Below, piece by piece: positions 18,146 through 26,896 of a stretch of DNA of 64,000 nucleotides. The notes below the pieces were generated by a model. That model was given only the letters and a program-made list of their open reading frames with translations, had not been told where the DNA came from and did not search any database. Source of the stretch: Clostridium septicum (GTDB taxonomy: Bacteria; Bacillota; Clostridia; Clostridiales; Clostridiaceae); NCBI RefSeq assembly GCF_003606265.1, contig NZ_CP023671.1, positions 2,170,001 to 2,234,000 of the forward strand. The letters run 5' to 3'. How positions within the stretch are numbered: the stretch's first letter is position 1; every line of letters starts with the position of its first letter. The translations under genes were made by a program, and so were the position numbers.

Positions 18146-18480
18146 AAACAAAATCCCCCTTAAATTTGGATTTAACTAATAAATAATAAATTTATGTTAG
18201 ATAAAAAATATTACTTAACAATGTAATTATACCTAAAAATTAATAAATTTAACATACATTTTTCTTATTAAGCATAAGAAAAACTAATGCTATATGAATA
18301 CGATTAAAATGCTGTTAATACTGAGTTATATAATGAATATAATATTAAATATAAAAAAAGTGTTAAAGAAAATTTAATTATTATTGCTTAAAATATAAGC
18401 TTATTAGTATGGACATTATAAGATTTAGTCACTAAAATCATATATGATACATTTAATTATTAATTTTAAAAGGAGTTATT
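18146..18480. other. 335-base divergent intergenic region
   Basis: Between the FMN-lipoprotein gene (minus) and the NusG-II gene (plus). On the minus strand a possible promoter has TATAAT (complement of 18226-18231) with weak TGTTAA (complement of 18249-18254), spacing 17. I see no clear plus-strand promoter and no gene. Confidence 0.5.
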
Positions 18481-18864
18481 ATGATTAAAAAATGGGATAT
18501 TATTATAATAGTTTTATTAATGATAATGTCATTTATACCAGAATTTATATTAGGAGCTAATTTAAAAGCAGAACATAATAATGTTTATGCGGAAATAACT
18601 ATTTCTGGAAAATTATATAAAAATATAAATTTATCATCACATAAAGGTGAAGAAATAATAGAGGTTAATACTAAAAATGGTAGTAATAAAATAATAATTA
18701 AGGATGATAAAATAGGTATATATGATGCTGATTGTCCAGATAAAATATGCATGAAGCCAGAGTTTATAAGTAGCGTAGGAGAAAATCTAGTATGTCTCCC
18801 TCATAGACTTATGATAGAGATTAAAGGAGTAAAAGAAGAGGAAGATATGATTATATCTCATTAA
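18481..18864 (+). CDS. NusG domain II protein, membrane anchored
   Basis: 127 aa. One membrane segment at about residues 6-24, then an extracellular NusG-II (DUF1312) domain with the signature DADCPDKICMKPEFISSVG and LVCLPHRLMIEI, including three Cys. It is not the transcription factor NusG. In many Firmicutes this domain is encoded next to a Gx transporter and flavin-transfer genes; that is the case here. The following gene starts 10 bases after its stop. Confidence 0.88.
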   Translation: MIKKWDIIIIVLLMIMSFIPEFILGANLKAEHNNVYAEITISGKLYKNINLSSHKGEEIIEVNTKNGSNKIIIKDDKIGIYDADCPDKICMKPEFISSVGENLVCLPHRLMIEIKGVKEEEDMIISH

Positions 18865-18874
18865 GGAGAGAGCA

Positions 18875-19387
18875 ATGAGAAAGACTAATAAAATGGTTTA
18901 TATAGGTTTACTAGTAGCACAAGCGCTAGTATTACACATAGTTGAAAGATCAATACCAGTTCCATTTGTAACACCAGGAGCAAAATTAGGGCTAGCTAAT
19001 TTAATAACTGTAATAGCATTATACACTCTTCCTAAAGAGAGAGATGCATTTTTAGTTTTATTTTTAAGAATTGCATTAGGAACTATGTTTGGAGGAAATC
19101 TTTCATCATTTATGTATAGTGCGGTAGGTGGATTTTTAAGTTTCTTATCAATGATATTTGTAAAGAATATACTTAAAGATAAAGTTAGTATAATAGGAGT
19201 TAGTTCTGCTGGAGCAATATTTCACAATTTAGGACAAATTATAGTTGCAGCAATAATAGTTCAAAATATTGCAGTAACGTTATACTTACCTATATTATCA
19301 GTAATTAGTATAGTTACTGGTATATTTATAGGAGTATCAGCTAACTACATAGTTAAACATTTAGATAAACTACAAATATTAAATTAA
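18875..19387 (+). CDS. Gx transporter family membrane protein (HepI-like)
   Basis: 170 aa with five or six membrane segments. The sequence VPFVTPGAKLGLANLITV and the later LRIALGTMFGGNLSSFMYSAVGGFLSF are typical of the Gx transporter family, often annotated as heptaprenyl diphosphate synthase component I. No partner prenyl synthase is nearby, so the enzyme name is not supported. Pairing with the NusG-II gene and with ApbE/FMN-binding genes suggests a role in extracytosolic flavin electron transfer, perhaps like EetB. Confidence 0.85.
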   Translation: MRKTNKMVYIGLLVAQALVLHIVERSIPVPFVTPGAKLGLANLITVIALYTLPKERDAFLVLFLRIALGTMFGGNLSSFMYSAVGGFLSFLSMIFVKNILKDKVSIIGVSSAGAIFHNLGQIIVAAIIVQNIAVTLYLPILSVISIVTGIFIGVSANYIVKHLDKLQILN

Positions 19388-19391
19388 GCTA

Positions 19392-19420
19392 AAAGGGTTT
19401 CTTATTCTAAGAAACCCTTT
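19392..19420. terminator. Compact bidirectional terminator overlapping a gene end
   Basis: AAAGGGTTTCTTA (19392-19404) pairs perfectly with TAAGAAACCCTTT (19408-19420), loop TTC. The stop and last codons of the minus-strand LysR gene are part of the hairpin. Confidence 0.8.
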
Positions 19421-20280
19421 ATCATATTTATCAAAGTTTTTATAAAGTCGGAATGGTTTTTATAAAATGAATCTAAATAACATAAATATAAATTTGCGTT
19501 AAGGTTAAAATCATCAATTTTTATTTCTTTTATATTAAATTCATTTTTATACGAGTTAAATAAGATTCTAGGAATAAAGGAAATAGAATTTGAACAACAT
19601 AAACCTTTTAAAAGTGATAAATATGAACTTGTATTATATACTATATTTAAGTCTTTTATATTACAGAGTAAGATTTCTTGAATCTTATTATTGAAATAAT
19701 TATCTTTAAGATTTAAGATTATAGGTAAATTAATAAGTTCACTTTTAGATATTTTATTTTTAGGAAAATCATTATTTGAAATAACTATCAATTCATCACA
19801 TCCAAGATCTTTTATTGATAATCCTATTTTTGAATTAGGTTTTTCATAGTTAATATAAATATCACATATATTATTTGACAAATTACTATTTGTTGAATTT
19901 TCAATTGAAGTTAAATTTATTGAATATTGTGAAAAAGTTGATTTTAAGTTGCATATAACATTAGGAAGTATAGTAGAATTTAAACTATCAACTGCTTCAA
20001 TTGAAATATAATTTTTTTCTAAAGCACAAGTATATATTTCTTCAAGCATTTTATTGTATATATTTAAAATATTTTTAGAATGCTTAAATAAAATTTCCCC
20101 TTCAGGTGTAAGAGACACACCTTTATTGCTTCTATTAAGAAGTTTTACGTTAAGTTTTGATTCTAGTTTAAATAATTGCTGACTTAATGCCGATTGAGAT
20201 ATATGGGAATTCTTAGCTACAGTTGTTATGCTTTTGGATTTAGCAACTTCTAAGAAGTATTTTAAACTATCAATATTCAT
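19402..20280 (-). CDS. LysR-family transcription regulator
   Basis: 292 aa. The N-terminal winged helix is clear: MNIDSLKYFLEVAKSKSITTVAK, SHISQSALSQQLFKLESKL, LLNRSNKGVSLTPEGEIL. The C-terminal effector domain is unusually rich in Asn, Ser and Lys. It is divergent from the solute-binding protein gene across 104 bases, the usual arrangement for a LysR regulator and its target. GGTAGG precedes the ATG. The effector is unknown. Confidence 0.93.
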   Translation of the reverse strand: MNIDSLKYFLEVAKSKSITTVAKNSHISQSALSQQLFKLESKLNVKLLNRSNKGVSLTPEGEILFKHSKNILNIYNKMLEEIYTCALEKNYISIEAVDSLNSTILPNVICNLKSTFSQYSINLTSIENSTNSNLSNNICDIYINYEKPNSKIGLSIKDLGCDELIVISNNDFPKNKISKSELINLPIILNLKDNYFNNKIQEILLCNIKDLNIVYNTSSYLSLLKGLCCSNSISFIPRILFNSYKNEFNIKEIKIDDFNLNANLYLCYLDSFYKNHSDFIKTLINMIKGFLE

Positions 20281-20384
20281 ATATATATCCTACCGTTTCT
20301 TTAGTATAATATAACATTATTATATTTGATAAAAAAATAAAAATCAAAAATTAAATTATATATAAATTTAAGTTAGGAGCTATT

Positions 20385-21512
20385 ATGAAAAGTAAAAATA
20401 AATATATAGTAGGGGCTATAACTATAGTTTTTATAATATTAATACTATATTCATTACAACCTATTTCTAATGAGGCTATAAAAGGGAATATAGTAGTATG
20501 GGCAAATGATTATACGTATGATTATTTATTTAAAGTTGCAAAAGAATTTGAAGAAAATAATAAAAGAACAAAAATTAAAGTTATAAATATTAGTAATGAT
20601 GAATATCTAAATAGTATAAAAAATGTAGAGAAAGAAAAATTACCTAATATAGCAAATTTAAATTTTATAGATATACAGAATTTGCATGAAAAAGTAGAGA
20701 TTATTAGTGAAACAAATGAAATAATAGAAACATATAGGAATAATTTTAATAAAAATAGAGTAAAGCAAATAGAATATAATGAAAAGTATATGGGAGTGCC
20801 GTTAACATCAAGACCAATAGCATTTTTCATAAGAAAAGATATTTTAAATGAGTATGGATATAAAGTGGAAGACATTAATACTTGGGAAAATTTATTTAAA
20901 ATAGGAATAGATATATTTAATAAGACAAATGGGGATATTAGAATTTTTTCTAGTAAAGATATAGATAATATAAAGTTACTTATGTCTGCAGAGGCCATAC
21001 AAGAAAGTAAAAGTGATATTAAAGCCAAATTAATAGTAGAAAGTAATATTAAAAATATATTTAATACTGAACTTATTAGTTATTATGGTGATAATAATTA
21101 TATGGCTAGAATTGGCTCTATAGAAATCATAAATGAATTAAATAATGAACTGCTAGGAGGAAAATGGATATGTAAGTTACCACCTAGCATTAATATTGGT
21201 GCAAACAAATTTTATGATTTAGATGGAGAAAATTTAGTTGTCTTAAATAGTGATGAGAGTAATATAAGGTTAATAAAAAACTTTATGATTTATGCTGCAA
21301 CAAATGTAGATTTATTACAAAAACAGTTAGTAGAGTCACGAATGTTTCCAAGTTCTTTATACACTTATAAAGATAAAAGTATAGAAAATGCGGTAAAAAA
21401 TACAAATGAAAATAAAAGTAGCCCTTTCATAATATTTAGTAATATATCAGAAAGAGCTCCAGTATTAAAAAATTATAAGTTACTTAAAGATATTATAGAA
21501 AATAGTTATTAA
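20385..21512 (+). CDS. Orphan family-1 extracellular solute-binding protein
   Basis: 375 aa. One N-terminal hydrophobic segment (about 7-24) with no lipobox Cys, so it is probably a membrane-anchored or secreted binding protein. The fold signature is IVVWANDYTYDYLFKVAKEFEENN at the start of the mature part and GVPLTSRPIAFFIRKDILNEYGY, which resembles MalE-type sugar-binding proteins. No ABC permease or ATPase gene is near. The TAA stop overlaps the stop of the convergent glycosyltransferase gene (shared TTAA at 21509-21512), with no terminator between them. Confidence 0.75.
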   Translation: MKSKNKYIVGAITIVFIILILYSLQPISNEAIKGNIVVWANDYTYDYLFKVAKEFEENNKRTKIKVINISNDEYLNSIKNVEKEKLPNIANLNFIDIQNLHEKVEIISETNEIIETYRNNFNKNRVKQIEYNEKYMGVPLTSRPIAFFIRKDILNEYGYKVEDINTWENLFKIGIDIFNKTNGDIRIFSSKDIDNIKLLMSAEAIQESKSDIKAKLIVESNIKNIFNTELISYYGDNNYMARIGSIEIINELNNELLGGKWICKLPPSINIGANKFYDLDGENLVVLNSDESNIRLIKNFMIYAATNVDLLQKQLVESRMFPSSLYTYKDKSIENAVKNTNENKSSPFIIFSNISERAPVLKNYKLLKDIIENSY

Positions 21513-22633
21513 AGAGAATTAAAAATGCTTTCGTAAGCTTTAAGTGTGTTAGATGCAGTATGCCTCCAAGAAAATTGGAGGCTTCTTTTATAGCCCTTTA
21601 AAGCTAATGAATTTTTTAGTTCTTCATTATTTAGTATATTAACTAGTGATTTTGCAAGTTCATCTTTATCAAATGGATTTATGAGACTGGCAGTATTACT
21701 TGTAACTTCAGGTATAGAAGTTAAATTAGACGTTATAACTGCTGTTTTACAACTCATAGCTTCAAGGGGAGGTAAGCCAAAACCCTCGTATAAAGATGGA
21801 TATACAAAAGCTTCAGCAGCATTATATAAAATAGGCAAATCTTCAGAATTTATGAATCCTGTGAATATCACTGAATCTTCTATATTAAGCTCTTGGACAA
21901 GTTTTACTAACTTTTGTCCTTCATCTTTTACTGCTCCTCCAAGTAATAATGTATGAGGAATTTTTAAATCTTTCTTTATCTTATTGAAAGCTAATATAAG
22001 TTCCTTAACATTTTTTCTTGTACTAAATCCTCCTATGTACAGTATATATGGATTATTAATATTAAAAGTTTCTTTTATATATTTTTTACAAGAAAGTTTA
22101 TCTAGAGGCTTAAAAGAGGAGTTAGCAGCTAATGGAGTAACAAAAATTTTATCAGCAGGAAATCCATTAAAAAATCTTAATATATCTTTTTTTGAATACT
22201 CAGATACTGTAATTATACCTTTGGCTTGGTTAATTATATTGGGCATATCTCTAAGAAATCTTTGTAAGTAACCTTTACCTACAGTTTCAGGCATAAGATA
22301 AGGAATTAAATCATGTATTGTTACTATACAATTAGTTTTATATTCATTAGTCATTCCTATTCCATTTTGGGGTATATGATGTAAATCTATATTATTTTCT
22401 TTAATATAATTTGGAAAATAAAAATTTTCATAAAATCTACCATGTTTTCTAGAAGCAAAAACTAAGTTAGTATTATCCTCTTTATACTTAGTATAATTTT
22501 TTCCTGTCCAAAATAAAGTGTACTCGTTAGTTTTATCTATATTCAGTAGCTCTTTGACTATATTTTCTGTGTAAGTTCCAATTCCAGTACCATTATACAT
22601 ATTGATTCCACGAGCATCTATTGAAATTTTCAT
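21509..22633 (-). CDS. GT4 glycosyltransferase, CotSA-like
   Basis: 374 aa, GT-B fold. The N-terminal [21 protein letters not shown] and the C-terminal donor site with [14 protein letters not shown] (the EX7E motif) identify family GT4. LYIGGFSTRKNVKELILAF is the usual nucleotide-sugar contact. It is about half identical by eye to the GT4 protein at 25670. Four CotS-family genes lie beside the pair, and in Bacillus CotSA is a GT4 encoded next to CotS, so glycosylation of the spore coat is likely. AGGAGG precedes the ATG. Confidence 0.88.
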   Translation of the reverse strand: MKISIDARGINMYNGTGIGTYTENIVKELLNIDKTNEYTLFWTGKNYTKYKEDNTNLVFASRKHGRFYENFYFPNYIKENNIDLHHIPQNGIGMTNEYKTNCIVTIHDLIPYLMPETVGKGYLQRFLRDMPNIINQAKGIITVSEYSKKDILRFFNGFPADKIFVTPLAANSSFKPLDKLSCKKYIKETFNINNPYILYIGGFSTRKNVKELILAFNKIKKDLKIPHTLLLGGAVKDEGQKLVKLVQELNIEDSVIFTGFINSEDLPILYNAAEAFVYPSLYEGFGLPPLEAMSCKTAVITSNLTSIPEVTSNTASLINPFDKDELAKSLVNILNNEELKNSLALKGYKRSLQFSWRHTASNTLKAYESIFNSL

Positions 22634-22729
22634 AAAGCATCCTCCTTTTATCCTTATATATTATAGATATTAAGTTTTTTTAGTTATATAACAGTATATT
22701 GTTAATAATTTTGTTAGGTGATAATAAAC

Positions 22730-22757
22730 ACAATAAAATATAAAATTTCATATAATA
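22730..22757 (+). promoter_or_regulatory. Possible sigma-K promoter of the cotS cluster
   Basis: AC at 22730-22731, 17 bases, then CATATAATA at 22749-22757, which fits CATAnnnTA. The spacing is one base longer than the usual 16. It lies 28 bases before the first CotS-family start. Confidence 0.45.
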
Positions 22758-22784
22758 AAATGAACAAATTTCAAGGAGTAGTTT

Positions 22785-23780
22785 ATGAATTTTTTAGATA
22801 TAAAAAATGCAGTGGAAAATAATTACTCGTTAAATGTTATAGATATAGAAAAGGTTAAAAACACATATAAAATCAAAACGGAAGAAGGGGATTATGGAGT
22901 TAAGGTAATTAAATACAAATATCCTCATTTTTATTTTATCTTTTCAGCTATAAGACATTTACAACATAGAAATTTTTTAAAAATACCAGAGATAATAAAT
23001 ACTAAGGATGGATTAGGGTTTGTGAAAATTCAAAATAATTATGCTTATTTAAATGAATGGATACCATCAAGAAAAAGTAATTATGACAACTTGCAAGAGC
23101 TTGAAAAAATTGCTGAAAAATTAGGAGAACTTCATAAGTGTAGTGAAGGATTTACTTTAAGTAATGAAATGAAACCAAGAATAGGGTGGTATTCATGGAT
23201 ACATGTTTTTGAAACGCGATGCGAAGAGATACTAGATTTTAAAAAAAGAATAAGTCAAAAGGCATATAAGTCAGAATTTGATAGTTTGTTTTTAGAGGCA
23301 ATTGATGAAGAGGTGAATAGAGGAGCTAGAGCTATTTTAAATCTTAAAGAAGGTAAATATATAGAGATAATGGATAGGGAAGTTTGTAAAAGAGGTTTCT
23401 GTCATCATGATTTTGCAAATCACAATGTTCTTATAGATGAGGAAAATGATGTAAACATAATAGATTTTGACTACTGCATATTAGATTCTCATTTACATGA
23501 TTTATCATCTTTACTTATAAGAGCTATGAAGGGCGGGAAATGGAGTGTTGAAAAGGCAAGTTTAATATTAAACTCTTATAGTAAGACACATGATTTATAT
23601 GAAGAAGAATTAAAGCTTATGAAAGGATTTATTGAGTTTCCACAAGGGTTTTGGCAAATAGGACTACAGTATTATTGGGAACAACAACCTTGGGGAGAAG
23701 AATTTATGGTTAATAAAATTAGTAAATATTTAAATGATAGAGAAGAAAGAGAGAGGTTTATAGAAGAGTTTTTTAGATAA
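22785..23780 (+). CDS. CotS-family spore coat kinase-fold protein
   Basis: 331 aa, aminoglycoside-phosphotransferase/choline-kinase-like fold. The catalytic loop is FCHHDFANHNVLID and the metal-binding motif IIDFDYC, both intact. The N-lobe has a plausible ATP-binding Lys (DYGVKVIKYKY). The C-terminal segment FIEFPQGFWQIGLQYYWEQQPWGEE is typical of CotS/YtaA proteins of the spore coat. It begins the plus-strand run of three genes with spacings of 7 bases and an 11-base overlap. The natural substrate of such kinases is unknown. Confidence 0.9.
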   Translation: MNFLDIKNAVENNYSLNVIDIEKVKNTYKIKTEEGDYGVKVIKYKYPHFYFIFSAIRHLQHRNFLKIPEIINTKDGLGFVKIQNNYAYLNEWIPSRKSNYDNLQELEKIAEKLGELHKCSEGFTLSNEMKPRIGWYSWIHVFETRCEEILDFKKRISQKAYKSEFDSLFLEAIDEEVNRGARAILNLKEGKYIEIMDREVCKRGFCHHDFANHNVLIDEENDVNIIDFDYCILDSHLHDLSSLLIRAMKGGKWSVEKASLILNSYSKTHDLYEEELKLMKGFIEFPQGFWQIGLQYYWEQQPWGEEFMVNKISKYLNDREERERFIEEFFR

Positions 23781-23787
23781 GTTAGGG

Positions 23788-24582
23788 GTGATTAATATAG
23801 AAAGTAAAGAAATAAATTCCTATTTGGGAAATAGAAATATAAAGATAATTAATGAAAAATTTAAAGGTAAGGATTTAATAAATGAAGAGGAGATAGCTTT
23901 TCAAGTTGATTTAATAGTAAGATTTCATAAATTAATAGGAGAATATAAAGAAAATTTAATACCTAGAATAGGAAGTAATATAGGAAAGGATTTAGAATAT
24001 TACAAATTTCAATTAAAAAGACTTAAAGCAGATTTAGAATATAGGAAGACAAAGCAAGAAAAAAATTTATTAGATTTAAATATAATTTCCAATGGAAATG
24101 AATTATTGAATAAAGGAGAAAAGGCAATAAATCACATTTTAAGGAATAATTATAAGAAGTTAATACAAAGAAGTATGACAAATTATGAGGTTTGTTTAGG
24201 AAAAGTAGATGATAGTAACTTAAGATATACAGTTTCTATCGAAGATGGAATAGAGATAAATACTATAAAATATTTATCATATAATTTAAAAGAGCATGAT
24301 TTATACAATTATATAAAAAGGTTAAAAAAGAAGGATATTCCTATTGAAGCAAATAAAATTATAGAATATTACGTAGATAGCTTAGGTTTATCAATCGATA
24401 GTATGGAATATTTAAAAGGGTTTATTTATTATCCAAATGAAAGCTTGAGAATTTGGGACAAGTATATTTTGAATAAAAAAGAGTTATCTTTTGATAAATA
24501 TCTTAATGACTTTAAAAAAGGCCAAATAATAGACAATATATATATTGATGAAATAATAGGAGGGGATTTTGGTGATAAATAA
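23788..24582 (+). CDS. Degenerate CotS paralogue (pseudokinase)
   Basis: 264 aa. The C-terminal half aligns by eye with the two CotS-family neighbours: VCLGKVDDSNLRYTVSIEDG stands where they have FCHHDFANHNVLID, INTIKYLSYN where they have IIDFDYC, and YLKGFIYYPNESLRIWDKYIL where they have the FPQGFW region. The catalytic Asp and the DFD metal site are gone. About 80 residues of the N-lobe are also missing. The frame is intact and it lies within an operon, so it is probably expressed as a non-catalytic coat protein. The GTG start is uncertain because no well-spaced ribosome site is seen. Confidence 0.75.
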   Translation: MINIESKEINSYLGNRNIKIINEKFKGKDLINEEEIAFQVDLIVRFHKLIGEYKENLIPRIGSNIGKDLEYYKFQLKRLKADLEYRKTKQEKNLLDLNIISNGNELLNKGEKAINHILRNNYKKLIQRSMTNYEVCLGKVDDSNLRYTVSIEDGIEINTIKYLSYNLKEHDLYNYIKRLKKKDIPIEANKIIEYYVDSLGLSIDSMEYLKGFIYYPNESLRIWDKYILNKKELSFDKYLNDFKKGQIIDNIYIDEIIGGDFGDK

Positions 24583-25621
24583 AACAAGATATATAGATAA
24601 AAAAATATTATGTAATTATGATTTAAGTCAAGAATTGTTCTTGAAATTAGGAATAGATGTAGAAGATGTAATACCTTTAAGGAAGGTATTCATATTAACA
24701 ACATCACAAGGTAAAAAAATACTTAAAATTACAAGTTCTAGTGAAAAGAGACTGGAGTTTATTGATAAATCATTAAAGTATATTTCTAATAATTATAAGG
24801 ATGTATTAAGTTATTGGAAAAATAAAAATGGGAAAATATATGAAATTTGGAATGGAGATAAATATGTAGTTTTAGATATGATTGAAGGAAGAGAAGCTAC
24901 ATTTTCAAATCCTATAGAAGTTTCAATATGTGCACAAGCTATTGCTAAAATGCACAAAGCTTCGAAAGGGATATTTAATGAATTAAATACAGAATTAATA
25001 CAAGGAAATATGGGAAGATACCTACCTGAGTATTTTAATGATAATTTAAAAGAATTAGAGGAGATAAAGTATTATACTAATAAATTTAAATATAAAAATG
25101 ATTTTGATAAATTATTTTTGGAAAATGTAGATTATTATATTAACTATGTAAAGAGATCTATAGAATTATTAGCTTTATCTAGTTATAAGAATATATTAGA
25201 GGATGAAGATAAAAGGGTATTATGTCATAATGATTTAGCTCATCATAATTTTATAATAGATGGTAAAGATGTAAAAATAATAGATTTTGATTATTGTAAT
25301 ATAGATACTAGAATAGTAGATTTAGTTAATTATACATCTAAAGTAATTAAAAATTCAGCTTATGATATTGAAAAAGTACGATTAATATTAGAAAGTTATA
25401 ATAAAGTGGAAAAAATAACAAATGATGAAATAAAAATATTTTATGCATTTATGACATTCCCAAGAGATTTTGTAACTATAGTTAAAGATTATTATTATAG
25501 ACAAAAGACTTGGGATGAGGAGGTATATTTAAATAGATTTAAAAATAAGCTTAGTAATGAAATATATAGAAAAGAGTTTCTAGATAATTTTATAGAAGAG
25601 TTTAAGGAATATTTATATTAA
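24572..25621 (+). CDS. CotS-family spore coat kinase-fold protein
   Basis: 349 aa from GTG at 24572, chosen because AGGAGGGG ends 6 bases upstream; a TTG one codon earlier is possible. The gene overlaps the previous one by 11 bases. The catalytic loop is LCHNDLAHHNFIIDG and the metal site IIDFDYCNID, both complete. The C-terminal FPRDFVTIVKDYYYRQKTWDEE matches the family. It ends the operon, followed by a strong terminator shared with the convergent glycosyltransferase. Confidence 0.88.
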   Translation: MINKTRYIDKKILCNYDLSQELFLKLGIDVEDVIPLRKVFILTTSQGKKILKITSSSEKRLEFIDKSLKYISNNYKDVLSYWKNKNGKIYEIWNGDKYVVLDMIEGREATFSNPIEVSICAQAIAKMHKASKGIFNELNTELIQGNMGRYLPEYFNDNLKELEEIKYYTNKFKYKNDFDKLFLENVDYYINYVKRSIELLALSSYKNILEDEDKRVLCHNDLAHHNFIIDGKDVKIIDFDYCNIDTRIVDLVNYTSKVIKNSAYDIEKVRLILESYNKVEKITNDEIKIFYAFMTFPRDFVTIVKDYYYRQKTWDEEVYLNRFKNKLSNEIYRKEFLDNFIEEFKEYLY

Positions 25622-25631
25622 CAAAAAAGCA

Positions 25632-25665
25632 AAAAAGGTAGAAAACTATTGTTTTCTACCTTTTT
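25632..25665. terminator. Bidirectional terminator in the coat cluster
   Basis: AAAAAGGTAGAAAAC (25632-25646) pairs perfectly with GTTTTCTACCTTTTT (25651-25665), loop of 4 bases. Confidence 0.92.
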
Positions 25666-25669
25666 ATAT

Positions 25670-26791
25670 TTATGATAATTTAATAATGTCGTTATAAGCG
25701 GTTATAGTATCTATAGCTGTATTTTTCCAAGAATAATGTGAACTTTTTAATAATCCTTTTTTTATTAAATTATTTTTTAAATCAGAATCACTTAAAATAT
25801 TTTCTATATAATAGCTTATATCATATATATTATAAGGATCGATTAAAATAGCTGAATCTCCGCAAATTTCAGGTAAAGAAGTAACATCAGATGCTATTAC
25901 AGGAGTACCACAGGCCATAGCTTCTAATGGAGGTAATCCAAATCCCTCGTAAAAAGAAGGATAAACTAGAAGTTTAGAAGCGTTATAGAATATAGGTAAA
26001 TCATTTAACGGAATAAAACCTGTAAATATAACAGAATCATTTAAACCTAGATCATCTGCACGCTTTTTATACCTTTCATATGAAATTCCCTTTTTTCCTG
26101 TAATAACTAATTTTAAATCTTTTTTAAAATTTATTTTTAAAAGTGAAAATGCTTCTATAATACCAATAATATTTTTCCGTGGGCTAAACCCCCCAACATA
26201 AAGAATAAAATCTTTATCTATTCCGTATTTTTTTGCAATTATTTTTTTGCAATTATTTTTATTTAATGGCTTATATATATCTTCAGCTGCTAAATGGGTA
26301 ACAAATATTTTATCTTTTGGAAAGTTAAATTCTTTTGCGATATCTTGTTTAGAAAATTCAGAAACAGTTAATATTCCTTGAGAATTATTAATAATATTAG
26401 GTAGCTGATTATTAAATATATTAAGATATCTATCGCTAACAGTTTCAGGCATTTTAAGGGGGATTATATCATGCAATGTTATTGTTTTTAGACAAGATAT
26501 GTTATTAGAAAGTCCTACTCCATTTTGAGGAACATGATAAAGATTCATATTATTATCTTTTAATATATTAGGGACCTTTACCTCCTCCCAAAAGTTGTCA
26601 TTTGAGGCGGATTTTAAGGATTCTATTTTAAAATTATCACCTAGATTAAGGGGGGAGCCTTCAGGTAAAAAAATAGAGTAATTATTTTCGGCATCGATTT
26701 TACTTAAATTATTTATAAGTTGATAAGTATATGTGCCTATTCCAGTTCCTCTATACCATTTAGCAGCTCTACCATCTATACCTATTTTCAT
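25670..26791 (-). CDS. GT4 glycosyltransferase, CotSA-like
   Basis: 373 aa. It is a clear paralogue of the protein at 21509: [43 protein letters not shown] and [21 protein letters not shown] with the EX7E motif. It lies between the third and fourth CotS-family genes. A 14-bp perfect tandem repeat lies in its middle (26228-26255). Like its paralogue it probably adds sugar to coat components; donor and acceptor are unknown. Confidence 0.88.
   Translation of the reverse strand: MKIGIDGRAAKWYRGTGIGTYTYQLINNLSKIDAENNYSIFLPEGSPLNLGDNFKIESLKSASNDNFWEEVKVPNILKDNNMNLYHVPQNGVGLSNNISCLKTITLHDIIPLKMPETVSDRYLNIFNNQLPNIINNSQGILTVSEFSKQDIAKEFNFPKDKIFVTHLAAEDIYKPLNKNNCKKIIAKKYGIDKDFILYVGGFSPRKNIIGIIEAFSLLKINFKKDLKLVITGKKGISYERYKKRADDLGLNDSVIFTGFIPLNDLPIFYNASKLLVYPSFYEGFGLPPLEAMACGTPVIASDVTSLPEICGDSAILIDPYNIYDISYYIENILSDSDLKNNLIKKGLLKSSHYSWKNTAIDTITAYNDIIKLS
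26228..26255. repeat. 14-bp perfect tandem repeat inside a glycosyltransferase gene
   Basis: TTTTTTTGCAATTA occurs twice in a row (26228-26241, 26242-26255). It encodes part of [10 protein letters not shown]. The unit is not a multiple of three, so a gain or loss of one copy would shift the frame. Confidence 0.9.
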
Positions 26792-26896
26792 AATTTAATC
26801 CTTTCAAATTAATATTAATTTATTATATTATTGATAATTAAAAAATGTTAATAAAAGAACTTATATATACATATAAATATAAAGGGGGTGAGCACT

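Noticed and set aside
18875..19387. Heptaprenyl diphosphate synthase component I
   Set aside because: No component II or other prenyl synthase gene is nearby and the sequence fits the Gx transporter membrane family better.
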